A stretch of DNA of 64,000 nucleotides from an uncultured Alphaproteobacteria bacterium (GCA_946481075.1 CAMLMC010000001.1:1178001-1242000); one strand, 5' to 3'; numbered from the stretch's first letter, positions 16,872 to 24,738 are shown. Notes: generated from the sequence alone by a model not told the origin. A program made the numbers and translations.

Positions 16872-17207
16872 ATGCCTAAAATTACATTCTTGCTCAAAGA
16901 CGGTTCCGAAAAAGTGATCGATGCGCCGGTCGGCCTGTCGCTGATGGAAGTGGGCCTGAAAAACAACGTGGACCAGATAGAGGGGACCTGCGGCGGCGGC
17001 CTCGCCTGCGCGACATGTCACCTGTATGTCCACCCCGATTGGTGGGATCGCTGCCTCCCCGATGGCGAACGCAGCGACGATGAAGAAGACATGCTTGATC
17101 TTGGCTTTGACGTGCGTAAAATGTCGCGCCTTTCGTGCCAGATCATGGTGACCGATGACCTCGACGGTTTAATCGTCGCTGTGCCGGGAACCAAGACGGG
17201 CTGGTAA
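16872..17207 (+). CDS. [2Fe-2S] ferredoxin, adrenodoxin type
   Basis: The 111-residue protein carries the cluster ligands CGGGLACATC and a distal Cys in RLSCQIMV, with the acidic surface stretch DGERSDDEEDMLD used to dock partners. Proteins of this group pass electrons in Fe-S cluster assembly or to P450-type enzymes. Its place behind the cysteine desulfurase favours the first role. GGGAA lies upstream of the ATG. Confidence 0.93.
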   Translation: MPKITFLLKDGSEKVIDAPVGLSLMEVGLKNNVDQIEGTCGGGLACATCHLYVHPDWWDRCLPDGERSDDEEDMLDLGFDVRKMSRLSCQIMVTDDLDGLIVAVPGTKTGW

Positions 17208-17253
17208 TCGCCCGAAAACACCCCCTTCCTTGAACATCCCCGTTGAGCCGGGC

Positions 17254-17290
17254 TTGACTTTTGCCTGATATGTCCATATATTTGGACATA
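17254..17290 (+). promoter_or_regulatory. sigma70 promoter with an ArsR-type operator over the -10 box
   Basis: The -35 TTGACT (17254-17259) and -10 TATATT (17277-17282) are separated by exactly 17 bp. A perfect inverted repeat, TATGTCCA (17269-17276) and TGGACATA (17283-17290), brackets the -10 box. Repression by the adjacent ArsR-family protein binding here is the simplest reading. The predicted transcription start falls at about 17288-17290, i.e. at the ATG. Confidence 0.8.
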
Positions 17291-17667
17291 TGGACATACA
17301 ATCCGCCCTCATCGCGTTCGACGCCCTGTCACAGGAAACCCGCCTGCGGGTTTTCCGCCTGCTGGTCGAACAGGGCGAAGACGGCATGCCCGCGGGGAAT
17401 ATCAGTACGGCTCTTGACATGCCGCACAACACCTTGTCGTTCCATCTCAATCATATGAGCAACGCAAACCTCATCCTCTCCCGCCGTGAAGGCCGGTCGA
17501 TCATCTACAGCGCGAATTTTCAACTGATGACAGACCTGATCCGCTTTATGGTGGAAGATTGCTGCCGCGTCGAATTCGCCAATATCCGCAATGACCGGAA
17601 AAAAGGCTCGTCGGTGATTGAACTGATGAATTGCTGCCCCCCTCAACCGAAAAGGAAAAAATCATGA
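17290..17667 (+). CDS. ArsR/SmtB-family transcriptional regulator
   Basis: The 125-residue protein has a winged helix-turn-helix (FDALSQETRLRVFRLLVEQG, then MPHNTLSFHLNHMSNANLI and the wing SRREGRSIIYSA). Cys residues near the C-terminus (EDCCRVEF, NCCPPQ) could bind arsenite or another thiol-seeking metal. The ATG at 17290 sits at the predicted transcription start, so the mRNA is probably leaderless; no Shine-Dalgarno is present. It overlaps the DUF6428 gene by 4 bp (ATGA). Autoregulation through the palindrome around the -10 box is likely. Confidence 0.9.
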   Translation: MDIQSALIAFDALSQETRLRVFRLLVEQGEDGMPAGNISTALDMPHNTLSFHLNHMSNANLILSRREGRSIIYSANFQLMTDLIRFMVEDCCRVEFANIRNDRKKGSSVIELMNCCPPQPKRKKS

Positions 17668-18110
17668 AACTCTCCGATGTGAAAGCCGCCCTTGCCACGC
17701 TCAATCAAGTGCAATTCAAATTGCCGGATGGCACCTATCTGCCGCCGCATTTCCACGTGACCGAAGTGGGCCTTATCACCAAGCATTTCATTGATTGCGG
17801 CGGAACGGAGCGGGATGAGCGCGTGATCAATTTCCAGCTGTGGAGCGCGGATGATTACGACCATCGCCTCGCCCCGCAAAAATTCCTGAAAATCCTCGAT
17901 ATCTCGAAAAAGATTATCGGTGAAGAGGATCTTGCGATAGAGGTAGAATACCAACAATCCACCATCGGCAAATTCGGTCTAGACTTCGACGGCGCCGATT
18001 TTGTTCTGACCCCGAAACAAACCGCCTGCCTCGCGCTCGATGCCTGCGGCATCCCCCCGCGCACGCAAGTGGCGCAAGGCTCATGCTGCGGGACCAGCGG
18101 GTGCTGTTAA
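17664..18110 (+). CDS. DUF6428 family protein, Cys-rich tail
   Basis: The 148-residue protein matches the family commonly paired with ArsR regulators, with blocks LPDGTYLPPHFHVTEVG, FIDCGGTERDER and FQLWSADDYDHRL. The C-terminus ends GSCCGTSGCC, a likely soft-metal or metalloid binding tail. The biochemical function of this family is not established. The ATG overlaps the regulator's stop codon, so the two are translationally coupled and co-regulated. Confidence 0.85.
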   Translation: MKLSDVKAALATLNQVQFKLPDGTYLPPHFHVTEVGLITKHFIDCGGTERDERVINFQLWSADDYDHRLAPQKFLKILDISKKIIGEEDLAIEVEYQQSTIGKFGLDFDGADFVLTPKQTACLALDACGIPPRTQVAQGSCCGTSGCC

Positions 18111-18147
18111 TTTATTTTTCAAGTTTGAAAGAAAGCTGGGATTGTAA

Positions 18148-18510
18148 TTACTCGTCAGACTTATTTTTTGCACTACCAAAAAGATAACCTAAAGAAAGAG
18201 TTATTATACTACTTAATGGAGTAAGAATATCTTTATTAAGCCCCCCGTCTTTAAGGAAAGCAACGGCCATCATTATTAAGCAGGCCGCGATAGCTATAAA
18301 ACTAATATTTCCAGGTTTTTCTTGGTTACATCCCACAAGCTTACCAACCAAGCCTAATTCAGCTTGTTGGGTTCTAAAAGTGTGATCTAATTTGCGTTGC
18401 TCTTGTCTAGCACGTTCGTCAGGTTCTGGAACGCGCGGAGAAGTATTACGAATATCATCTATCGTAACAGGGGCCGGCAGTTGCGGAGTTTCAGGACTAT
18501 TATCTGACAT
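18148..18510 (-). CDS. small two-helix membrane protein, candidate Panacea-paired toxin
   Basis: The 120-residue protein has a polar, Pro-rich N-terminal half (residues 1-65) and two hydrophobic helices (SFIAIAACLIMMAVAFL and ILTPLSSIITLSLGYLFG) ending in a short charged tail. It starts inside the last codons of the Panacea gene (11-nt overlap), so the two are translationally coupled. Panacea antitoxins are known to pair with diverse toxins, some membrane-active; this protein is a candidate partner by position only. The gene is AT-rich relative to its surroundings. Confidence 0.65.
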   Translation of the reverse strand: MSDNSPETPQLPAPVTIDDIRNTSPRVPEPDERARQEQRKLDHTFRTQQAELGLVGKLVGCNQEKPGNISFIAIAACLIMMAVAFLKDGGLNKDILTPLSSIITLSLGYLFGSAKNKSDE

Positions 18511-19003
18511 GCTCTTGAGGGATCGTATTCACAAAATATTGTTGAATACTGGAGTTAGGTATTTCATCAACTCCCCCTCGATAAGCAATTTCCCAAGGTG
18601 AATTTTGCTCGTGGGTCATGGTTGATAGTGTTAAAGCGCTATAACCAACATAGCGCTCCCAAACAGCATCTAATATCTCATAAAAACGTATATTGTTATG
18701 ATTAACTACGTAAGATTTAAAATCATTTGAAACTGGATCGTACTCCTTTCCATAGCTTGATATACCCCCACTACCAAACTTTTTAAAGCATTGATATATG
18801 CTAGGGATAACAGGCCCATGTTGCCAAGCTTGAAATGGCTCATCTACAGCAGGCATTCCAATAACAGCTAGGTGCCACCCATTCAAAAAATAGATAAGTT
18901 TTTGCAGTTTAAGTGGTGAAATATCTTGGCGTGACTCTTTGAAAGCCCGCTCTAAAATTGAGTTTGCAACATGTAGTGCTTTATAAGGCATGCCGACAGT
19001 CAT
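18500..19003 (-). CDS. Panacea (SocA-like, DUF4065) domain protein, probable antitoxin
   Basis: The 167-residue product matches the Panacea domain over residues 8-120, with the signature SPLKLQKLIYFLNGWHLAV, then DEPFQAWQHGPVIPSIYQCFKKFG. SocA of Caulobacter and many toxin-antitoxin or phage-linked antitoxins have this domain. AAGGA lies 11 nt before the ATG at 19003; an ATG at residue 5 has no Shine-Dalgarno. The gene overlaps the downstream membrane-protein gene. Low GC and a position between ordinary housekeeping genes indicate acquisition. Confidence 0.85.
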   Translation of the reverse strand: MTVGMPYKALHVANSILERAFKESRQDISPLKLQKLIYFLNGWHLAVIGMPAVDEPFQAWQHGPVIPSIYQCFKKFGSGGISSYGKEYDPVSNDFKSYVVNHNNIRFYEILDAVWERYVGYSALTLSTMTHEQNSPWEIAYRGGVDEIPNSSIQQYFVNTIPQEHVR

Positions 19004-19220
19004 AGCGTGATTCTATCCTTTCACAACTAAAAAATGAATCCCATAAAAGTAAAGTTCCAAGTTTTTAATCGGCCCTATAAACCTAATTATCTCCTTAAGA
19101 AAGTTAATACTCGTTTAAAATAATAGGAACATAAAGTGAACAAAAAAGCAACATGATAATTATTATAGGCTTTTATTCCTATTTATGATATACTGGTTCC
19201 TTTTTTGAAAGGACCACGAT

Positions 19221-19646
19221 ATGACCGCCGCCCAGACAACCACACCCCGCCCCAACAACAATGGCTGGAGCCCCGAACGCCGCGCCCGTCAATCCGCCGC
19301 CATCCGGCGCTGGGCCCCGTGGAAAAAATCCACCGGCCCCAAAACCGCGGCCGGCAAGGCCCGCGTCGCCCGCAACGCCGTGAAAAACTGGCCGGAGCCG
19401 ATGCGCACCGTCAAAACATGTTTGGCGCTGCATAACCTCTATCTTGCTGAATATAAAGAGTTTTCAAGGATGGCCCGCGAAAAAGGCAAAAACAAACTAT
19501 TGGATCGGCGCCTCAAATACCGGGAAAAAGCCCTCGTCAAACTCGGCTATGCGATCAACGGGCGGATAATTGAACTGCTTGAATCCGGAATATGCAAAAA
19601 CCTTGCTTTTCCGCCCCCTCTTCCTATAAAAGTTAACGCGAAATGA
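19221..19646 (+). CDS. conserved alphaproteobacterial hypothetical protein
   Basis: The 141-residue basic protein contains [20 protein letters not shown] and [21 protein letters not shown], a pattern repeated in many uncharacterised alphaproteobacterial proteins. The high Arg/Lys content suggests nucleic-acid binding, but no function is known to me. AAAGGA lies 7 nt upstream of the ATG. Its stop overlaps the mnmA start (ATGA). The 217-bp spacer upstream is AT-rich with a TATACT-like -10 near 19190. Confidence 0.7.
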   Translation: MTAAQTTTPRPNNNGWSPERRARQSAAIRRWAPWKKSTGPKTAAGKARVARNAVKNWPEPMRTVKTCLALHNLYLAEYKEFSRMAREKGKNKLLDRRLKYREKALVKLGYAINGRIIELLESGICKNLAFPPPLPIKVNAK

Positions 19647-20875
19647 CGAATGAAACACTCAACTCCATGGGCTTTGCCAAGCCCGAAAAAGATACCCGCG
19701 TGGTGGTTGCCATGTCGGGCGGGGTTGATTCATCCGTGACCGCCGCCCTCCTCCACGAACAGGGCTATGATGTCGTCGGCGTCACGCTGCAACTTTATGA
19801 TTACGGCGCGGCCGTGAGCCGCAAGGGCGCGTGCTGCGCGGGACAGGATATTTACGATGCGAAACGCGTTGCCGAAAATCTCGGCTTTCCGCATTACGTC
19901 CTCAATTACGAAGACAATTTTAAAGAGAGCGTGATTGATGGTTTTGTCGATTCCTATCTGCAAGGCGAAACGCCGATCCCGTGCGTGAAGTGCAACCAGA
20001 CCGTCAAATTCCGCGATCTTTTGAAAGTGGCGCGCGACCTCGGCGCGGATTGCATGGCAACAGGACACTATATTCAACGCATCGTGAATGAGCAGACGGG
20101 GCAAGCGGAGCTTCACCGCGCCGCCGACGTGACAAAGGACCAAAGCTATTTCCTTTTTGCGACAACGCAGGAACAGCTTGATTTCCTGCGCTTCCCGCTG
20201 GGCGGCTGGGATAAATCCATCACGCGCGCACATGCGGACCGTTTGGGCCTTGTGAATGCCGCAAAGCCCGATAGCCAGGACATTTGTTTCGTGCCGAACG
20301 GTGATTACGCCGCCGTCGTGAAGAAAATCGCGCCGCAGGCGGGCCTGCCCGGTGACATCGTGCATATCGATGGCCGCGTGCTCGGCCGCCACGACGGCAT
20401 CGTCGGTTACACGATCGGTCAACGCCGCGGCCTTGGCATCGGCGGCGGGCACAATGATGCGAACGATCCGTTCTATGTCGTGAAAATCGACGCATCGCAA
20501 AACCGTGTGCTGGTCGGGCCGAAGGAAGCGCTCGCGCGCGATGTTGTGTATCTAAAGGAAAGCAATTGGCTTGTCGCCTCTTCAAACCTCCCCCCGCACG
20601 CGGGGGGATTAGAGGGGGGGGCCAAAAACTCCCTCTCCCTTCAGGGAGAGGGTTGGGGTGGGGGCCTTCCGGTTCAAGTCAAAGTTAGAAGCATGACCCG
20701 CGCGGTCGATGCCACACTCTATATCGGCGAAGGCGGCTCGGCGGAAATCCATCTGGACGAAGCCCAATATGGCGTATCGCCCGGACAAGCCGCCGTTTGC
20801 TATCTCGGCTCCCGCGTGATCGGCGGCGGATGGATCTCCGGCTCTTCCCTCAAATCCATGCCAATCGCGGCTTGA
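19643..20875 (+). CDS. mnmA: tRNA-uridine 2-sulfurtransferase MnmA with repeat-derived insertion
   Basis: MnmA thiolates U34 of Lys, Glu and Gln tRNAs. It has the ATP PP-loop AMSGGVDSS, the catalytic Cys in [12 protein letters not shown], the second Cys in [13 protein letters not shown], and [13 protein letters not shown]. Length is 410 residues, above the usual 360-380, because residues about 312-341 are encoded by two GC-rich palindromic repeats (20587-20664) inserted in frame in the C-terminal beta-barrel before [10 protein letters not shown]. The frame is preserved, so the gene is probably functional. It starts in the stop codon of the preceding gene. Confidence 0.93.
   Translation: MTNETLNSMGFAKPEKDTRVVVAMSGGVDSSVTAALLHEQGYDVVGVTLQLYDYGAAVSRKGACCAGQDIYDAKRVAENLGFPHYVLNYEDNFKESVIDGFVDSYLQGETPIPCVKCNQTVKFRDLLKVARDLGADCMATGHYIQRIVNEQTGQAELHRAADVTKDQSYFLFATTQEQLDFLRFPLGGWDKSITRAHADRLGLVNAAKPDSQDICFVPNGDYAAVVKKIAPQAGLPGDIVHIDGRVLGRHDGIVGYTIGQRRGLGIGGGHNDANDPFYVVKIDASQNRVLVGPKEALARDVVYLKESNWLVASSNLPPHAGGLEGGAKNSLSLQGEGWGGGLPVQVKVRSMTRAVDATLYIGEGGSAEIHLDEAQYGVSPGQAAVCYLGSRVIGGGWISGSSLKSMPIAA
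20587..20620 (+). repeat. GC-rich palindrome, family A, inside mnmA
   Basis: CCCCCCGCACGCGGGGGG is followed by ATTAGAGGGGGGG. The same unit occurs at the ends of the DUF559 element (31099, 31452) and at 52079. Here it lies within the coding frame and is read as [12 protein letters not shown]. Confidence 0.85.
20629..20664 (+). repeat. GC-rich palindrome, family B, inside mnmA
   Basis: CTCCCTCTCCCTTCAGGGAG forms a hairpin with a TTCA loop and continues into a G-rich tail. A similar CTCCCTCCCTTCAGGGGGAG hairpin occurs at 43940. In mnmA it is translated as [13 protein letters not shown]. Confidence 0.8.
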
Positions 20876-20917
20876 CAAGGGGGGCCGAAAAGGCCATAAA
20901 GCTGCTCTGAAAAAAGA

Positions 20918-20993
20918 TGGCTCTGTAGCTCAGTGGTAGAGCAGAGGAATCATAATCCTTTGGTCGCAAGTTCAAATCTTGCCAGAGCCACCA
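20918..20993 (+). tRNA. tRNA with CAU anticodon (Met elongator, or Ile2)
   Basis: The 76-nt cloverleaf includes encoded CCA. The acceptor stem TGGCTCT pairs with AGAGCCA; the D-arm is GCTCAGTGGTAGAGC; the anticodon stem GAGGA/TCCTT holds loop ATCATAA with CAT; the T-arm contains GTTCAAATC. CAU serves elongator Met, initiator Met or, after lysidine modification, Ile(AUA). The U1-A72 pair and D-arm are not conclusive between Met elongator and Ile2. It lies 42 bp after mnmA on the same strand. Confidence 0.93.
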
Positions 20994-21019
20994 TCTTCCA
21001 ATCCTCCCCGCCGTTGTAA

Positions 21020-21685
21020 TCAGAACGGGCACGGCACCGTGAAGGTCATCTCTTCCTGCGTCGACGGATGGCGGAAGGTCAGGCTTTCGGCGTGGAGCTG
21101 TAAACGTTCTGCCGCCGCCAGCGCATCTCCCTTCGCATAGAACTCATCACCAAGGATAGGATGGCACAACGCGAACATATGGATGCGCAGTTGGTGCGTG
21201 CGCCCTGTTTTGGGATAAAGGCGCACACGCGTCACCCCCTCTTCCCGTTCGATGACTTCCCAGTCGGTATGGGCCGGTTTTCCGTGTTCGAAATCCACCT
21301 TGTGGCAGGGACGGTTGTGGAAGTCTTTGGCCAAAGGATAGTCGATATATCCCTTATCAGGTTTTAATTGCCCCCACACGCGGGCCACATATGATTTCTT
21401 TGTCTCGCGGTTTTCAAACTGAATGCCGATATAGGCGTGCGCCACCTTGTGCTTGGCCATCACGACAACGCCCGATGTGTCTTTATCAAGCCGGTGAATG
21501 ACAGAGGCGCGCGGATGGATTTGCTTCACGCGGTATTCGAGACAGTCCCAAAGGGATTTATCCTTGCCGGGCACATGGAGCAACCCGCTAGGCTTGTCGA
21601 TGACAAGGATATCATCGTCTTCATAAATAAAGACGGGCGGGCCTTTCGGCGGTTCATAAAAAAATGTTCCGGTTTCATTTTCCAT
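21020..21685 (-). CDS. rluA: RluA-type pseudouridine synthase
   Basis: The 221-residue protein aligns end to end with E. coli RluA, which modifies U746 of 23S rRNA and U32 of some tRNAs. The catalytic Asp lies in HRLDKDTSG; other shared blocks are DKPSGLLHVPG, KKSYVARVWG, PKTGRTHQLRIHM and HPILGDEFYA. There is no S4 domain, as in RluA and unlike RluC/RluD. It converges with the tRNA gene and is transcribed alone. Confidence 0.93.
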   Translation of the reverse strand: MENETGTFFYEPPKGPPVFIYEDDDILVIDKPSGLLHVPGKDKSLWDCLEYRVKQIHPRASVIHRLDKDTSGVVVMAKHKVAHAYIGIQFENRETKKSYVARVWGQLKPDKGYIDYPLAKDFHNRPCHKVDFEHGKPAHTDWEVIEREEGVTRVRLYPKTGRTHQLRIHMFALCHPILGDEFYAKGDALAAAERLQLHAESLTFRHPSTQEEMTFTVPCPF

Positions 21686-21748
21686 GGCGCGGCGATCCTA
21701 TGGATTTTCACCGGAAATAGCAAGAAAAGCGCGGGGGGCATAAAAGAA

Positions 21749-21779
21749 GCCGGATGGGTGGGGAAATACACCATCCGGC
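21749..21779 (-). terminator. hairpin downstream of the VOC gene
   Basis: GCCGGATGG (21749-21757) pairs with CCATCCGGC (21771-21779). On the minus strand the stem is followed by TTCTTTTAT. It sits 41 bp after the stop of the VOC protein gene. Confidence 0.6.
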
Positions 21780-21819
21780 CCGTCTCTGGAGGAGACTAAC
21801 TTTACAAAGACTAAAACGT

Positions 21820-22206
21820 TTAGGCGGCAACCTTTTGCAGGGCTTCTATCGGCTCGCACACATTGATCAGAACACCGTTCGGATCAACGACGACAAAATG
21901 GTTGTTGCCATGGATATCCGTGCCAAACGTCTTAAAGAACTCCAGACCTTCCATATAAAGATGGTCGTAAGCCGCTTTCACATCGGTATTGTACAGATTG
22001 AGGATCAGCCCCTTCACAGGCGGTACATCCTTTACGCAGGGATGCGTATTTTCAAACACAGAAATACACAGATCGGGGTCATCCTGTTTTTGCAGCAGGA
22101 CATACCCGTCTTTCTCGATGATGGCGGCGAAACCGAAATGATCTTCATAGAAGTTTACAGTCGCAACCAGCTTGCCAGAGATGAGAGTCGTGTGAAAACG
22201 CCCCAT
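21820..22206 (-). CDS. VOC superfamily (glyoxalase/dioxygenase fold) protein
   Basis: The 128-residue protein has the paired beta-alpha-beta-beta-beta repeats of VOC proteins, with KLVATVNFYEDHFGFAA near the start and FVVVDPNGVLINVCEP near the end. The substrate is unknown. GGAGG five bases before the ATG at 22206 decides the start over in-frame ATGs at 22218 and 22263. It is divergent from a TetR-family gene and the shared spacer carries three matching operators, so it is probably the regulator's main target. Confidence 0.82.
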   Translation of the reverse strand: MGRFHTTLISGKLVATVNFYEDHFGFAAIIEKDGYVLLQKQDDPDLCISVFENTHPCVKDVPPVKGLILNLYNTDVKAAYDHLYMEGLEFFKTFGTDIHGNNHFVVVDPNGVLINVCEPIEALQKVAA

Positions 22207-22274
22207 ATCACCCTCCATTGTTAAAGAATTAGACTCCCGTCTTGTAATTACTGACAGTGCCAATAATTACTGAC

Positions 22275-22344
22275 TGACAGACAGTCAATATAAGGTTATT
22301 GACATACTGACCATCCGTCAATATCGTTTTTTGACTACCTGTCA
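22275..22344. promoter_or_regulatory. three TGAC-N5-GTCA operators between VOC and tetR genes
   Basis: Three sites share the pattern TGAC-N5-GTCA: 22275-22287 (TGACAGACAGTCA), 22308-22320 (TGACCATCCGTCA) and 22332-22344 (TGACTACCTGTCA). Longer symmetry surrounds the first two (TGACTG-N5-CAGTCA at 22271 and TATTGAC/GTCAATA at 22297-22323). The sites occupy the shared promoter region of two divergent genes, one of which encodes a TetR-family regulator. Confidence 0.75.
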
Positions 22345-22393
22345 GAAGGTTTTTGCATAATTTATATAACGCATATAACTAAGAGTTTGTTTT

Positions 22394-22987
22394 ATGGCTA
22401 AAAAAAGCGGCCCGAACCGCGAAAATCTGGAAGCCACACGGCGCGTTTTTTTGGCGATTGCCCGTAAGGAATTTTCAACAAAAGGCTATTATGGCGCCTC
22501 AACCGGCGACATCGTCGAAGAGAGCGGAATGGCGCGCGGATCGCTTTATTACCATTTCGGCGACAAAAAAGGCCTGTTCAAAGCCGTCTATGAAGAAGCG
22601 ATGATCGAGATGCAGGATGTTGTCAGAAACAGCATCAAGGACCTCAAGGATCCGTGGGAACGTTTTATCAAAGCCTGCCTGACTGTGCTGGATTTGTGTA
22701 TGCAAAACGATATCCGCCGGATTGTTGTCGATGTCCACACGGCCCTTACCTATCGCGAGCGTTTCGAGATTTTGACACGCACACTTATTGGCGAGTTCAC
22801 AAATATCCTGACCGTAACAATAGAATCAGGTTATTTCCGCGGACACAACCCGCGCCTTCTTATGATGATGATCTTCGGGATCATCAGCGAATCCGGCCGC
22901 AGTTTCGAAATTTCGAATGATATTGCCAAATCGCGTCAGGAGCTTGGCGATACGCTGGTAAAGTTCCTCGAAAGCGCCCGTGCCTAG
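22394..22987 (+). CDS. TetR-family transcriptional regulator
   Basis: The 197-residue protein has the TetR N-terminal helix-turn-helix (ARKEFSTKGYYGASTGDIVEE, SGMARGSLYYHFGDKKGLF) and an all-helical ligand domain. Its upstream region bears three identical-pattern palindromes, indicating autoregulation and control of the divergent VOC gene. The ligand is unknown. The following dipeptidase-like gene begins 8 nt before this stop codon and is probably in the same operon. Confidence 0.9.
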   Translation: MAKKSGPNRENLEATRRVFLAIARKEFSTKGYYGASTGDIVEESGMARGSLYYHFGDKKGLFKAVYEEAMIEMQDVVRNSIKDLKDPWERFIKACLTVLDLCMQNDIRRIVVDVHTALTYRERFEILTRTLIGEFTNILTVTIESGYFRGHNPRLLMMMIFGIISESGRSFEISNDIAKSRQELGDTLVKFLESARA

Positions 22988-23708
22988 AAGCATCGATCCC
23001 GCGAACCTGATCCCGATGGATTTGTTCGCGGGCGCAGAGCCTGTCGCCATAGACCTTGTTTATGCGGATGCGGCGCATCCGGAAAACATTTTCAAAACGG
23101 CATTGTATCACCGCGATGCGCGTCTTTCCCTGCACAAGGACCTTGCCAAAATCGTTCTTGCCGTCGCGCGCGATTTGCATGACCACGAGGGATGGACCCT
23201 CGTTCTAAAAGACGGGCTGCGCCCCGTTGAATCCGAACAGGCGGCGATGGAAACGCAAACGATCAAAGACAATCCGCATTGGCTTGAAGGGCCGAACGTG
23301 CTGTTTTCAAAACCCGGCACCGGCGCCCATCCGCGTGGTATGGCGATCGATGTTTCTGTTACGGATGCCCGTTGCGCCGAGCCCGTGAATATGGGCACTG
23401 TCTTTGATGAAATGACCGCGCATTCCGCGCGTGATTATAACGGGTTTGAGAAAGCCGTCCTGAACAATCGCCGTATCCTGGAGCAAAGTTTTATCGCGCA
23501 AGCCGCCCGCCTTGGTCTTCCCATGCTGCCCCTGCCGTCCGAGTGGTGGGACTTCCGATTCCCGCGCAGCCATTACGAACAATGGAGCCCGCTCCGCGAA
23601 GGGGACCTCCCATTGCCGCTACGCACAATAAATCCTGCATGCGATGATACCGGAGAATGGCAATCGCGCTTTGACAAGACAATGAAAGAGGTTCTTAATT
23701 CCCTTTGA
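22980..23708 (+). CDS. VanX/DdpX-like D-Ala-D-Ala dipeptidase family, altered zinc ligand
   Basis: The 242-residue protein matches the M15 VanX family: LKDGLRPVESEQ near residue 75 (catalytic Arg), the zinc pair in GAHPRGMAIDV, and a C-terminal SEWWDFRFP. In VanX the last motif is EWWHF, where His is the third zinc ligand; here it is Asp. The protein may bind metal differently or have another dipeptide specificity. The start is a GTG overlapping the tetR gene; an ATG at 23016 is the alternative. No signal peptide, so cytoplasmic. Confidence 0.82.
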   Translation: MPRSIDPANLIPMDLFAGAEPVAIDLVYADAAHPENIFKTALYHRDARLSLHKDLAKIVLAVARDLHDHEGWTLVLKDGLRPVESEQAAMETQTIKDNPHWLEGPNVLFSKPGTGAHPRGMAIDVSVTDARCAEPVNMGTVFDEMTAHSARDYNGFEKAVLNNRRILEQSFIAQAARLGLPMLPLPSEWWDFRFPRSHYEQWSPLREGDLPLPLRTINPACDDTGEWQSRFDKTMKEVLNSL

Positions 23709-23739
23709 TCCATAATAGGAAATAACAAGGAGAATGAAC

Positions 23740-24213
23740 ATGCGTAACCTCGCCCTGCTTGCCGGATTGTGTTTTGCATCGATTATACCAACCACCTCAT
23801 ATGCGCAGGTCAAGGCGCCAACCGGATTGTGGCTCACTGAAAATCAACGCTCCGTCATCGAGCTTTACCGCTGCGCACCCGATAAGCCGCTCCTGTGCGG
23901 CAAGATCGCATGGATCATTAAGGACGGTATGCAATTCGATACGAAAAACCCGGATGCATCAAAACACAAGACACCGCTTTGCGGCATGACGATTTTGTCT
24001 GGCCTGAAAATGGACACCCCCACAAAATGGTCTGGCGGCAAGGTCTATAAGGCCGACGAAGGCGATACCTATGATGCCAGCATGACTATCCTGTCCGATG
24101 ACAAGGTCGAACTGCGCGGCTATATGGGCATTTCGATGTTTGGCAAATCGCAGACATGGACCCGCGTTTCCGCCAAGGATTATCCGCGCTGTAAGGCACC
24201 ATCTGCGGAATAA
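23740..24213 (+). CDS. secreted DUF2147 family protein
   Basis: The 157-residue protein has a signal peptide ending TTSYA and a lipocalin-like DUF2147 body (PTGLWLTENQRSVIELY, DASMTILSDDKVELRGYMGISMFG) with an N- and C-terminal Cys set. DUF2147 proteins are small periplasmic barrels of unknown function. AAGGAG seven bases before the ATG at 23740 decides the start over the ATG two codons earlier. It follows the dipeptidase gene by 31 bp and ends before a strong terminator, so it may close the tetR operon. Confidence 0.88.
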   Translation: MRNLALLAGLCFASIIPTTSYAQVKAPTGLWLTENQRSVIELYRCAPDKPLLCGKIAWIIKDGMQFDTKNPDASKHKTPLCGMTILSGLKMDTPTKWSGGKVYKADEGDTYDASMTILSDDKVELRGYMGISMFGKSQTWTRVSAKDYPRCKAPSAE

Positions 24214-24233
24214 CTATGAAACGTTAATATATC

Positions 24234-24262
24234 AAGGCCCTGCCACGCGCAGGGCCTTTTCT
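24234..24262 (+). terminator. strong intrinsic terminator
   Basis: AAGGCCCTGC pairs perfectly with GCAGGGCCTT around loop CACGC, followed by TTCTTT. It ends the DUF2147 transcript. Confidence 0.88.
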
Positions 24263-24330
24263 TTGCCAGTTGCCATTATGGAATAATATGCTACATTCCG
24301 GAAATTAGAGTATAGTTATAGGAGATCACA

Positions 24331-24654
24331 ATGCCCACCGATTGGGAAGGTCCAGCGTCCGAAACACCACGATTTGCAGCCGGTGACAGCGTTTCATACG
24401 ACCTCGGATTAAAAAGATATTTTACCGGTCAAGTTAAAGACCATTTCACAACCAAGCACCCGATCGATAGAGACCGCGATGTCGTCACGATTGTCGTTGA
24501 AAATGCCGTTATGATGGAACAAAAACGCCATTTCGGCATCGGCCCCAAATTCTGGGAGGCGACACATCTTCAGGGAACACAGCACGTTCTGCAAAGATTT
24601 GCCTTCCCGCTGGGATATGCCGCCCAGAAATATGGCGCATCGGGACCGCAATAA
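24331..24654 (+). CDS. hypothetical protein
   Basis: The 107-residue soluble protein is not recognised. FAAGDSVSYDLGLKRYFTGQV and VVTIVVENAVMMEQKR read like a small SH3-like or beta-barrel fold, which is only an impression. AGGAG lies eight bases before the ATG. It is a single-gene unit bounded by terminators at 24234 and 24675. Confidence 0.65.
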   Translation: MPTDWEGPASETPRFAAGDSVSYDLGLKRYFTGQVKDHFTTKHPIDRDRDVVTIVVENAVMMEQKRHFGIGPKFWEATHLQGTQHVLQRFAFPLGYAAQKYGASGPQ

Positions 24655-24674
24655 TCTTTCTAGCCCACATGTTG

Positions 24675-24704
24675 TTTCCACGCCCCTGCGTGGAAATTTC
24701 TTTT
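24675..24704 (+). terminator. intrinsic terminator before ribF
   Basis: TTTCCACGC pairs with GCGTGGAAA (24675-24696) around a CCCT loop, followed by TTTCTTTT. Confidence 0.8.
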
Positions 24705-24738
24705 GTGAAAGCGCCCCTTCCGCGCTAAGACAATTCCT

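Noticed and set aside
20587..20664. mnmA considered as a pseudogene because of the repeat insertion
   Set aside because: The reading frame continues intact through both repeats into the conserved C-terminal sequence.
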